Source: Dactylorhiza incarnata
Taxonomy: Eukaryota; Streptophyta; Magnoliopsida; Asparagales; Orchidaceae
DNA: 64,000 nucleotides
Reading direction: 5' to 3'
Assembly: GCA_033032865.1 (NCBI GenBank)
Contig: JAWHQI010000262.1
Span: 1,054,001-1,118,000 of the forward strand
Made by a program: the position numbers and the translations under genes. Each line of letters begins with the position of its first letter. The first letter of the stretch is position 1. Shown piece by piece: positions 1 through 10,216 of this stretch. The notes below the pieces were generated by a model. The model did not search any database, was not told the origin of the DNA, and saw only the letters and a list, made by a program, of their open reading frames with translations.

Positions 1-802
1 AGAGGCATGGAGCAATAAGTTGCCGCGGATTGAAGATCCTGCCGCGCAAAACGTTTCCTAATCCGGGCTAGCGTCGGCGGTAGCGCTAGCGTCGGCGGTA
101 GCGCTTGGGCTATAAAAGGACCCCCTCTCCTCTTGTTTTCGCACACCTATTGTATACACCTCAGAGAGAGAGTACTAGAATTCCAGAGGCTTGTCTTAGC
201 CGAAATTTGAGGTCCCAGAGAAGCTCTGCCAATTTTTGAAGGAGAATTCCATCACGCCGAATCCAGACAAAGTCCGCTTCAACAAACGCTGACTCTACAA
301 TGGATCTTCGTCTCCTACTTCAGAAGTTCATCTTAAGGGAGGTTTTGTTATTTTATTTCTCTTTTATCATTGTAAACGGTAGTGAAATCGCCTCCTGTTG
401 GCGACTAGGTCTGGGGTAGACTTAGGGCTGAAATTCGCCTCGTGTTGGCGACTAGATCTAGGCTAGTTCTAGGGGGTGCTCGAGGCCACATCCGGGGAAG
501 GATTGGCTAGAGCGGCTTGAGGCCAAATCCGGGGAGGATAAGGCTAGGGCCACCGGTTCGTGGGGAAGCGAGTCGGGATAGAAAACAAAAAGAGCTTTTT
601 TATTATTCGCCTCCGATCTCTAGCGTCATCGAGATCAAGTTTTGTAAAACTTATTTATCATTAGTAAAGCTTGTCTCCTTTTTGTTTTACTTCACTTATT
701 TCATGTCTTTAATCTTGCAATAATTCAAAGTTTTTAAATATAATCTAAAGTTTTTGAAAACCCTTATTCACCCCCCCTCTAAGGGCGCCGACCGATCTAA
801 CA
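1..802 (+). repeat. Copia-1 5' LTR (3' portion only)
   Basis: It matches 8275-9065 of the 3' LTR closely and ends TCTAACA just before the primer site. About 270 bases of its start lie left of the window. It contains two copies of the 18-base motif GCTAGCGTCGGCGGTAGC at 67-102, a TATA box at 111-118, two hairpins in the transcribed part (388-404 and 435-451), an imperfect tandem duplication around 480-550, and a run of 7 C at 771-777. The 3' LTR has only one copy of the 18-base motif here. Confidence 0.95.
111..118 (+). promoter_or_regulatory. TATA box of Copia-1 5' LTR
   Basis: TATAAAAG directly downstream of the GC-rich motif pair. The same box occurs at 8369-8376 in the 3' LTR. It marks the U3/R side of the LTR promoter; the transcription start itself cannot be seen. 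Confidence 0.75.
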
Positions 803-804
803 AG

Positions 805-816
805 TGGTATCAGAGC
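805..816 (+). other. Copia-1 primer binding site (initiator Met tRNA)
   Basis: TGGTATCAGAGC, complementary to the 3' end of plant initiator methionine tRNA, starts two bases after the LTR end, as usual for plant copia elements. Confidence 0.93.
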
Positions 817-850
817 GGTTTTGTTCCAATCGGCTTAACAACCAGGAACA

Positions 851-2260
851 ATGGCGTCTCATGATCTCGCTTTTCCTGAGGGTCAAGGGGTTAGTCGACC
901 ACCTCTCTTTACTGGGTCTGATTTTAACTACTAGAAAAATCGAATGATGTGTTTTCTTATGACTATGGATGTAGAAGTATGGAACATGGTAGAAGTTCGG
1001 AACTCTCCTCCTACAACTGTAGTGGGAGAGGCAACATTAGCAAAACCTAAGGATAAATTGGACGATAACGATAAACTAAGATGTAAAAATAATGCTTAAG
1101 CAATGAACGCTTTATATTGCGCTTTAAATAGGACTGAGTTTAATAGAATTTCTGCATGCACAACTACTTATGTTATTTGGAATCAATTGGAAGTTGCTCA
1201 TGAAGGTACATCGCAGGTGAAAGATGCAAAGCTATTCCAACTGGAATCTGAATATGAAAAATTCAGGATGGATACCGAAGAGGACATTAACTCGATGTAC
1301 ACCCGCTTCACCAAGATCGTCAACGCTTCAAAGGCACTTGGAAAGACCTACTCAGACGGGGACTTGGTGAGGAAAATTCTTCGTTCCTTACCTCCAAGGT
1401 TCAATCCAAAGGTGACAGCCATCTCGGAGTCGCACAACTTAAGAACGCTCCAGATCGAGAATCTCATTGGGAATCTCAAAACCCATGAGGTAGAACTACA
1501 AATTCAACATGACGAATACAACAAGGAGCCGAAGAAAAAGGCGTTGGCGCTGACATCAAAGAAGGAGTGCATCGAAGAGGATGATGATGATGAAGAAGGA
1601 CTCCTGGTGAAGAATTTCAAGAAGTTCATCAGAAATCCAGAGAGAAGAAACACATTCCGAAAATTCTTCCAAAAGGATACTCGACGAAAGGGATCCTTCT
1701 CTTCATCGAAGAAAGAAAAAGGAAGCGATGACGAAGAAGAAAGGCCGCCTCCAGAATGCTATCACTGCAGAAAAACCGGGCACATTCGGAGCCAGTGCCC
1801 AAAATACCAAAAGGAACGGAAAGAACAAAAGAAAGCAAAAGAAAAGAAGAAAGTGCTGAAGGCCGCTACTTGGGATGACTCTTCCTCTGAAGAGTCAAAC
1901 GGATCTGAGTCAAATAGCGAGGAGGAAGCAAACTTGTGCTTAATGGCCAAAAGCGACGATGACGACACCAGTGTTCTTAGCGACACTGAGGTATCTCCTC
2001 ATACCTTTGAAGAACTTTATGATAAATTTGTTTTATTAAATCATGAAAATGAATCTATTATAAAAGAAAATCGTAAGCTCACAAAAAAATTAGTCTCTCT
2101 TGAAAAAAGAAAAGTTTCATGTCAAGAATGTGAGCACTCTTTATTTATGATAAAAGAACTTGAAGTTTCTCTCTCTAATGCCCTTTCACAAAACAAAATC
2201 ATTGCAAAAGAAAAAGGGGACTTAGAGAGAAAAATTGAAAACTTATATATTGCAAATTGA
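851..2260 (+). pseudogene. Copia-1 gag (capsid/nucleocapsid), with two in-frame stops
   Basis: Gag forms the virus-like particle that packages element RNA. I start it at ATG 851 (MASHDLA), the same start used by Copia-2. In this frame TAG at 932-934 and TAA at 1097-1099 interrupt it; the longest open part is 1103-2260. Visible parts are a gag core with conserved tryptophan and helix pattern, an acidic stretch, a lysine-rich stretch, a CCHC knuckle (CYHCRKTGHIRSQC, about 1757-1800), a second acidic region, then a coiled-coil-like C-terminal region. The frame closes at 2260, and the continuing protein is found one frame over from about 2235, so there is a frameshift near 2258. Confidence 0.9.
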
Positions 2261-3344
2261 AAAGAACAAAAAAGGATTTGAAAACCAATGTGTTATGATT
2301 GTTCAAGAAAATACATCTCTTAAAAAACAAAATCAAAATCTCAATCTAGCCATAACCAAATTCGGGATTGGTCAAAAATCCCTGAATATGCTTCTGGGTA
2401 ATCAATGCTTTGGGTCTGGAAAAATCGGACTCGGATATAAAAGTGAACACTACCGCCCGGCGCTAGCTACTAACGCCGGCGGTAGCTCTAAAGTTAAAAA
2501 TTCTTCTAGTTTTTCTTATGTACAAACATCATCCAGCAAGGGCAACATAGAAACTCAGAAAAGGGTCTCAACCCCCTTTATTTCGTGTGCTAATTGTCTT
2601 AAATTTGGACACACGTCTGGCTCTTGCAGGAATATAATAAATCAACAATCATTAAAACAAATCTGGGTACCTAAGAAATCCACTTACTCTATGGGTGGTA
2701 CCTCTTGGGTATCTGGGTCTTTACTCTCATCCTCTTTCTAGATTTGCAGGAAGGCTAAGGAAACAGAAGACGTGTGGTATTTGGACTCAGGCTGCTCCAA
2801 ACACATGATGGGCAATAAAGCAAAATTCCTTAGCCTAGAAAAGAAGAAAGGAGGAATAGTAACGTTTGGCGATAACGGTAAAGGAAGAATAATGGGAGTT
2901 GGTACAGTGGGTAACGCATCTTTTCTTATATCGAATGTGCTTTATGTGGAAGGATTAAAACATAACCTAATATCTATAAGTCAACTGTGTGATAAAGGTT
3001 TAGACGTACTTTTTGAATCTTCCACTAACCTTTGCAAGATTGTTAATCCTAAAACAAAAGATGTGTTATTAACTGCACCTAGAATTCATAATGTTTACAT
3101 AGTTTCATTTCATGATCTTTCTAAATCTTCTATAAAATGTTTTATAACGAAAAATGATGAATTAGAATTATGGCATAGACGCTTAGGCCACGCTAGTACA
3201 AAGCTCATCTTAAAACTAGCAAAAAGAGAATTGATTAGAGGATTGCCTAAGTTAAATGGAAATTTATCTTCATTATGCTCTCCATGCCAAAAAGGCAAAT
3301 TTACTAAGTCATCTTTTAAAAGCAAAAATGAAATTTCTACATAA
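2235..3344 (+). pseudogene. Copia-1 gag tail, protease and integrase zinc domain (broken)
   Basis: The frame continuing gag after the frameshift. It has a second knuckle-like motif (CANCLKFGHTSGSC, about 2590-2630), then a TAG at 2739-2741. From 2772 the copia protease region follows (WYLDSGCSKHM, active-site DSG), then the pre-integrase zinc domain (LWHRRLGHAS and CSPC). TAA at 3342-3344 ends this part; the same frame resumes at once with integrase. The bases at 2455-2487, inside this frame, closely copy a GC-rich motif block of the LTR. Confidence 0.88.
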
Positions 3345-5721
3345 AAACCTCTGCAATTAATTCATATGGATCTTTTTGGTCCCGTTAACACTGCGAGTCT
3401 TGGTGGTAGATTATACACTTATGTTCTCATAGATGACTATTCTATATATTGTTGGACTTTATTTCTCTCCTCCAAATCTGATGCGTTTTGCGAATTTTCA
3501 AAATTATGTACTCGCATTCAAAATGAATTAGATTTAAAAATAAAATGCATTCGCTCAGATCATGGAGGTGAATTTGAAAATGAAAATTTTAAATCTTTTT
3601 GTGACATGTTAGGTATTAAGCATGAGTTCTCTGCTCCACGCACACCTCAACAAAATGGGGTTGTAGAACGGAAAAATAGGACAATACAAGAACTTGCACG
3701 CACAATGCTATCTGAATATAAATTACATAAGAATTTTTGGGCAGAAGCTGTAAGCACTGCATGCTATGTAATGAATAGAGTTATGCTTCGCCCATCATTA
3801 ACTCTCACACCATATGAACTCTACTATCAAAAAAAACCTAACGTATCGTATTTTAAAGTATTTGGATGTAAATGCTTCATTCTTAATACAAAAGACTCTT
3901 TAGGAAAATTTGACGAAAAATGCGATGAAGGAATATTTCTTGGTTATTCGTCAACTAGTAAAGCATATAGAATATTTAATAAAAGATCAAGCAAGGTTGA
4001 AGAGTCAATTAATGTCAGATTTGATGAGTTTGTTTCATGTGCAGAAAAGCTCCCTACAGGTACCGATGATGAACCTTTGCCATCTTTGGAGCACGACGAG
4101 GAAGAACCGTCCAAAGAAGAGGAGGAGAAGTCAAAAGAAGATGAATATGTACCTCCAAGCATTCTAAACTTCTCCAAAAATCATCCAAAGGAGCTGGTCA
4201 TTGGGGAACCTTCTACTGGGGTAAGAACTCGGTCCTCTCTTCATGAAACATTTTCAAATATTTGCTTTGTGTTTGAAATTGAACCTAAAAATGTTTCCAC
4301 CGCTTTAAATGATGAGTTTTTGTTTTTGGCAATGAATGAAGAGTTAGGACAATTTAAAAGAAATAAAGTTTGGAATTTAGTAGAAAGACCATCTAATCAT
4401 CCAATTATTGGCGTAAAATGGATTTTTAAAAATAAGCTAGATGGTGAATCTAGGATTGTCAGAAATAAAGCACGCTTAGTTGCTCAAGGCTATTCACAAT
4501 TCAAGGGGGTAGATTTTGAAGAAACTTTTGCACCTGTAGCTCGCTTAGAATCTATATGAAGTTTATGTAGAACAACCCCCCGGCTTCATAAATGAAAGAT
4601 TTCCAAATCATGTTTACAAATTAGAAAAAGCGCTTTATGGTTTAAAACAAGCGCCCCGTGCCTGTTATGATCGTCTTACATCATTTTTGTTAGAGCACGG
4701 TTATGTTATGGGAAGTGCAGACAACACACTCTTCATTAAGCTTAAAAATAACGAATTAATTATTCTACAAATATATGTTGATGACATCATTTTTGGAGCC
4801 ACTAATGAAGAGTTATGTAATGAAGTAGTCTTAATAATGAAAAATGAATTTGAAATGAGTCTTATAGGAGAACTATCATACTTTCTTGGTTTTCAAATTT
4901 CACAAAGAACTGATGGTATTTTTCTGTGTCAATCAAAATATGTTCACGATATGCTTAAACGATTTGGATTTGAAAATCTTAAACAAGCTTCTACTCCTAT
5001 GAGTGCTTCTTTAAAACTAGGAAAAGATGAATCTGGAATTTCTATTGATCAAACGCTATATAGAGGAATGATAGGTTCTCTTCTTTATTTAAGTGCATCT
5101 AGACCAGATATAATGTTTGCCGTATGTTTATGTGCTCGCTTTCAAGCCGATCCAAAAGAATCTCATTTAAAAGCGGTAAAACGTATTTTTCGTTATCTAA
5201 TAGGGTCATCTAAACTAGGATTATGGTACCCACATAATGACTCTTTAACACTCCACGGATATTCCGATTCGGACTATGCCGGGTGCTCACTAGATAGAAA
5301 AAGTACTAGCGGTACGTGTCACTTTTTAGGACTCTCTTTAGTTGCTTGGTCTAGTAGAAAACAATCTTCGGTTGCACTCTCCACCACGGAGGCCGAATAT
5401 ATTACACTTGGTAGTTGTTGTGCACAAGCGTTATGGATGAGCCAAACACTAGAGGACTTTGGATTTCATCTCAAAAACATAGATCTTAAATGTGACAACA
5501 TAAGTGCAATAGACCTCACATATAATCCCGTACACCATTCTAGATCCAAACACATCGACGTTCGTCATCATTTCATTAGGGATCACATTAAGAAAGAGAA
5601 TGTAAAAGTAAGCTTCATTGGGACGGACTCTCAACTTGCTGACATATTTACTAAACCCCTTCCCGATGCAAGATTTCAATTATTACGACTTGAATTAGGT
5701 GTCCTAGATCTTTTAAGTTAA
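3345..5721 (+). pseudogene. Copia-1 integrase, reverse transcriptase and RNase H, with a deletion in RT
   Basis: The integrase core is at about 3366-3900: D in LIDDYS, D in [11 protein letters not shown] in the [11 protein letters not shown] block. A linker rich in Glu and Lys follows. RT begins near 4270 ([24 protein letters not shown]). At about 4556 the sequence jumps to EVYVEQPPGF in another frame, so some 30 residues including the first catalytic Asp (motif A) are missing. RT resumes with GLKQAPRAC and YVDD (4774-4785), then RNase H (SDSDYAGC, STTEAEY, CDN) to TAA at 5719-5721. Loss of motif A makes the RT non-functional. Confidence 0.92.
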
Positions 5722-6628
5722 AACATGCTTACTAATGCAATTTTCTTCATTTTTAACCATCAAAAACATTTCCAAAAATTCTGTAAATTCAACATGAAAC
5801 TACTAATGGGACACCTAATCAAGTTCAAGTATCAAAATTTTCAAATCCCTAAAAAATCACTTACTGTTTCCCGCGCTAGCGCTAGCGTCGAGTTTCGAAT
5901 TTCTGTGTTTTTAAAATTTCTAAAAATTCCTAAAAATATTTTGATCTATATGTCTTATTTGGCTTTTGCACATCTGTTTTTCTTTTCTTTTTGAAAAATC
6001 AAATACAAAAATAGAAAACCAAATTACAAAAAACAATGTTTTTCATTTTGTTTTTGTGTGTCATTTTTTCTCTAAAAATCAAATACAAAACTACAAAAAC
6101 AAAACAAATTACAAAAAATATGTTTTTCCTTTGTTTGCTTTTGTTGTTTCCTTTGTTTAAAGTTCATCTTTTTACAAAAATCAAAAAATTACAAAAGCAA
6201 AAATTACAAAAATCTGCTTTTATTTGCTAAAATCAAATACAAAAATATAAAACTTTAAAACTATAAAAAAAACTCTATGATTTTTTCTTGTAAAATCAAG
6301 CATGATTTAATCTACTAATTAGAAATTCTACAATGTTACAATTTTTTCTCTTCAAACTACTTTGGACATTGTCTTTCTTCATGCTTTGATATATCTATTC
6401 AAATGTGCATCAATTATTGTTTAAAAGTTGTGTAGGATCAAGCTTAGCATGCCTCTAAGTATGAGAAATGTTTTATGTTTGATAATGATATTTATTCACT
6501 CACCCTTTTTTGGCATTGTCTACATATGCATTTAATCTAAGAATGCTTGTGTATGTTTTGTATTAGTACAAATAAATTAAAATTGCACAAGTATCTTACC
6601 TACACTCCTTCTTTTGCACTCTTAAAAA

Positions 6629-6976
6629 TTAAGAAAAGTGGTTATATTTTTTTTTCACATAAAATTTATTGATTTGCAAAACAAGTGTATTCAGAGAACT
6701 TTGTACAAAACAAAATTATAAAATAAATGACAAAGATAACTCTACCAAGCACTACTTGAACCTCCTGATAAGTCTTAATGAGCATTGTGAGGTTGAGCAC
6801 CTTGAAAAGAATAATAAAGTGTCTTGTGCAAATCAACTCTTTCTTTCAAAAATAAGAAAAACCACTTTCTCTTAAGTACACCGGATCACAAGTCTCAAAA
6901 TTCAAAATAAAATATGTGATCCCCCAAGCACTACTTTGCACCCTGATAAGGCTTGATGAGCATTGTGTGTGCAAAG
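6629..6976 (+). other. Conserved multi-stem RNA-like structure in Copia-1 3' UTR
   Basis: Complementary segments: outer stem 6629-6643 (TTAAGAAAAGTGGTT) with 6860-6875, enclosing hairpin A (AACCTC 6759-6764 / GAGGTT 6789-6794); a hairpin GGATCACA 6883-6890 / TGTGATCC 6915-6922; hairpin B (CTTTGCAC 6934-6941 / GTGCAAAG 6969-6976). Hairpins A and B share the flank CACTACT, nearly the same loop (CTGATAAG, then ATGAGCATTGT) and the 3' flank GCACCTTG, but have different complementary stems. The same four pairings exist in Copia-2. A structure is inferred from complementarity; its role is unknown. Confidence 0.6.
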
Positions 6977-7980
6977 CACCTTGGTAGTTGTACATTTTTT
7001 GTGCATTAAAGTGTGTGGAAGTACTCTTATTTGTGTTTTATTGTGCTTCTTACTTTACATATTACTTGTATTTTTGATTAAAACATTTGTTTACTCTCCT
7101 CAAATTTACACTTATGTGCACATCATTATCTTCCATAACACCTCTTCTCATGAGTATTGGATCCTAATGCTAATTCTATATTACTTTTTATTTATGAAAT
7201 GCACTAGATAACCTAGCATGTGTTCTACAATGTTTTTGTATGTTTTTTAAATTAAGAATTAAAGTAACAATGTGGTCATCTCTTTTTGATAAACATTACT
7301 TCATGCTTGGTTATTCTAAAATTTAAAACTGCAAAATGATTTCCAAAAACATCATTTTTTTGTGATCTTTACCTCATATTTTTTGGATTATCATTACTAT
7401 TTGCTATAAGTCTTCCGCATCTTAACCATATAAGTGTTTTTTACCTTGCGCTTTCTTGCTTACTTCATATCTTATATTATTTGCATCATCACTTATTCTT
7501 AAAAATTCCTATCTTTCATTAACTGATAGATTTCCTTGGAACACTTTTTATTGGTTACTTCAAACATAAAAATCTTTTATGCTAAAAACTCTGAAATTTT
7601 GTAATAACTCTGATCTATTTCAATGAAAAACAATTCTAAACCTCCTTATCATTTACCTAAAACGCTCGATCATGTCTTCTCTTTTATTTACACATTTTTT
7701 TTAGTGTTTTGTATCCCTACCCACTTTTGCTAATAACAAAGGGGGAGAACTAACATGATAAATATAACCCGCTATCAAAAACCCAACATGACAAATTAAG
7801 ATGATAACTTACATATTAGAGGAGCATTCACTTAGGGGGAGCATGTATTTAGGGGGAGCAAGTCTAACATGCTAGAATCAATTATTATCCTAAGTCATCA
7901 CTCTCACACACACACAAGTATAGTTTCATCATGCTTATCTATTAATGCTTTGATTTAACATTAATGGATTTGTTATTATC

Positions 7981-7993
7981 AAAAGGGGGAGAT
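7981..7993 (+). other. Copia-1 polypurine tract next to 3' LTR
   Basis: AAAAGGGGGAG followed by AT immediately precedes the 3' LTR start. It is the expected primer for plus-strand DNA synthesis. Confidence 0.85.
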
Positions 7994-9065
7994 TGTTGGA
8001 ACATGGTCTTCCGCATCTCCTAGGTTTGAGAATAACAAATCTTATGTGTATTTGATCTTGTGTGTTCAAGTGTGCAGGTTATCATAGTCCACATGACTCA
8101 AGGAGTACTCATGATGTCTGCCCCCAAAATTGAGGCCACAATTCGAAGAGGCTCACTAGCGCCGGCGGTAGCGATAGCGCCCGGCACTAGCGTTGATCTG
8201 CGCGATTCCGGCATCATTTGTAGAAGGAGCTAGCGCCCGACGTTAGCTACTAGCGCTGGCGGTAGCATGGCGCACAAGTGGCATGGAGCAATATGTTGCC
8301 GCGGATTGAAGATCCTGCCGCGCAAAATGTTTCCTAATCCGGGCTAGCACCGGCGGTAGCGCTTGGGCTATAAAAGGACCCCCTCTCCTCTTGTTTTTGC
8401 ACACCTATTATATACACCTCAGAGAGAGAGTACTAGAATTCCAGAGGCTTGTCTTTGCCGAAATTTGAGGTCCCAGCGAAGCTCTGCCAATTTCTGAAGG
8501 AGAATTCCATCACGCCGAATCCAGACAAAGTCCGCTTCAACAAATGCTGATTCTGCAGCGGATCTTCATCTCCTAATTCAGAAGTTCATCTTAAGGGAGG
8601 TTTTGTTATTTTATTTCTCTTTTATCATTGTAAACGGTAGTGAAATCGCCTCGTGGTGGCGACTAGGTCTGGGGTAGACTTAGGGCTGAAATTCGCCTCG
8701 TGTTGGCGACTAGATCTAGGCTAGTTCTAGGGGGTGCTCGAGGCCACATCCGAGGAAGGATTGGCTAGAGCGGCTTGAGGCCAAATCCGGGGAGGATAAG
8801 GCTAGGGCCACCGGTTCGTGGTGAAGCGAGTTGGGATAGAAAACAAAAAGAGCTTTTTTATTATTCGCCTCCGATCTCTAGCGTCATCGAGATCAAGTTT
8901 TGTAAAACTTATTTATCATTAGTAAAGCTTGTCTCCTTTTTGTTTTACATCACTTATTTCATGTCGTTAATCTTGCAATAATTCAAAATTTTTAAATATA
9001 ATCTAAAGTTTTTGAAAACCCTTATTCACCCCCCCCCCCCTCTAAGGGCGCCGACCGATCCAACA
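7994..9065 (+). repeat. Copia-1 3' LTR, complete (1072 bp)
   Basis: Begins TGTTGGA and ends TCCAACA, a perfect 7-base inverted terminal repeat. GC-motif blocks lie at 8155-8200 and 8230-8266 and next to the TATA box (8344-8363). The TATA box is at 8369-8376. The R/U5 part has the same two TCGCC/GGCGA hairpins and tandem duplication as the 5' LTR. The C-run is 12 long (9029-9040) against 7 in the 5' LTR. It differs from the 5' LTR at scattered sites plus one 18-base motif copy. Confidence 0.96.
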
Positions 9066-9503
9066 AATATATCATCAATGAAGACAATCACGAAGACATC
9101 AAGGAATAGATCGAACACCTGATTCATTAGGATCATGAATACAGATGGAGCATTGGAGGCTGAAAGGCATCACAGTAAACTCGCACAGACCATACTGAGA
9201 GTTGAATGTTGTCTTAGAGATGTCCGATTCTCTAATACCCAACTGATAATATTCTGATTATAAGTCTAGCTTAGAAAATACATGAGCTCCTCGAAGTTGA
9301 TCAAATAGTTCATCAATCCCGGGGAGTGGGTAGATATTCCGGACTATTAGCCTGTTCAGTTCTCTATAGTCAATGTATAACCTGAAGCTACCATCCTTCT
9401 TCTTAACAAACAGGACTGGTGCTCCCCAAGGTGAGGAACTAGGGTGAACAAACCGCGAGTATATCAGTTCTCGCAACTGTACTCGTAATTTTGCAAATTC
9501 CAT
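9066..9503 (-). pseudogene. Gypsy-A reverse transcriptase, broken by Copia-1
   Basis: The open part at 9258-9503 reads [19 protein letters not shown] and IDYRELNRL, then HVFSKLDL, matching RT motifs up to motif A of Ty3/gypsy. Beyond an in-frame stop the same strand continues to 9066, with traces of the MPFGL region, and stops at the F-I-D-D-I motif exactly where the Copia-1 LTR ends. Confidence 0.88.
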
Positions 9504-10216
9504 TAAGCCATTCGGTAATGGGTCCTAGCTACAGGTCGAGCCCCATGTACTAAATCAATAGTAAACTCCACTGACCGTTGTGGTGGCAAACCAGGAAACT
9601 TCTGAGGGAACACGTCAGGGAATTCCTTAACTACTGCTACTACGTCTAAGACTAGCTTATTTCCAGAAAGACAAAACAAGACCGTGAACACCGCATCACC
9701 TTGGTTTGATACCTTGACTACCTTTACAGAAATAAAAAACATACAGGATGCAGGCTCTATACCTTTGAACACAAGCGCAATGCCAGATGGTGGATTTAGA
9801 ATAACTTCACTGGCTTCGCAGTTGATCTGGTCTTTGTGTTGAGCAAGCCAGTCCATTCCAAAGATAAGGTCTATGTCTTGGATATCTAGAATGATCATGG
9901 TGACATTGAATGTCTCACCTTCCATGTTCATCTTTAATGAACATTTTGTCATCAAATGAATTAATGATCTATTAGGTAAACGAACCACATAAGATAGATC
10001 TTCAAGGAATATAACTCCAACTAGCTCTTTGATAAACTCTCTGGAAATAAAAGAGTGCGTGGCTACCATGCCGAATAATGTCCAAACCAAATTGTTATGA
10101 ACAGTAATACACCCTGTGCTTAAAAAGATTAGTATTTCTAACGTGACTAAGCATTGCAATATAACAAGCAAAACATAGAGGAAATGAATGCTCAAAGAAA
10201 GCAAATGTAAATACAC
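9503..10216 (-). pseudogene. Gypsy-A protease region and RT N-terminus
   Basis: About 237 residues are open. ATHSFISREF and the later DLIFGMDWLAQHK are hallmarks of the plant Ty3/gypsy retropepsin region, followed by the FPDVFPQ and PGLPPQR linker that leads into RT. The usual Asp-Ser-Gly before ATHSF reads F-G-M-V, so the protease active site is lost. It continues into the RT entry after a stop/frame change at about 9503. Confidence 0.82.

Larger units (their letters stand above)
5722..7993 (+). other. Copia-1 3' untranslated region with folded segment and multiple polypurine tracts
   Basis: AT-rich and without a convincing gene; the short ORFs are chance. It shares long blocks with 54660-57588 of Copia-2. 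The GC motif CGCGCTAGCGCTAGCGTCG lies at about 5872-5890. A block of complementary segments at 6629-6976 is listed separately. Purine tracts of the form AAAGGGGGAG or TAGGGGGAG occur at 7738-7748, 7833-7842, 7850-7858 and 7981-7992. Multiple purine tracts before the 3' LTR are a known Sirevirus trait. Confidence 0.85.
1..9065 (+). mobile_element. Copia-1: Sirevirus-like Ty1/copia retrotransposon, 5' end outside window
   Basis: The order is 5' LTR (partial), Met-tRNA primer site, gag, protease, integrase, reverse transcriptase, RNase H, a long 3' untranslated region with several polypurine tracts, and 3' LTR. Integrase before reverse transcriptase defines Ty1/copia. A gag with two CCHC knuckles and a long coil, repeated purine tracts, and a C-run near the LTR end fit the Sirevirus (Maximus/SIRE) lineage. 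The right end is TCCAACA, inverted relative to TGTTGGA at the start of the 3' LTR. The element lies in the reverse transcriptase of a minus-strand gypsy element. Stops, a frameshift and a reverse-transcriptase deletion make it defective. The target duplication cannot be checked because the left end is outside. Confidence 0.93.

Noticed and set aside
517..723. 68-residue ORF in the LTR, repeated at 8775-8981
   Set aside because: It lies in the untranslated R/U5 part and is not kept in the Copia-2 LTR.
5725..7211. Several 60-90 residue ORFs in the Copia-1 3' UTR
   Set aside because: AT-rich chance ORFs, not in the same frame or length in Copia-2.
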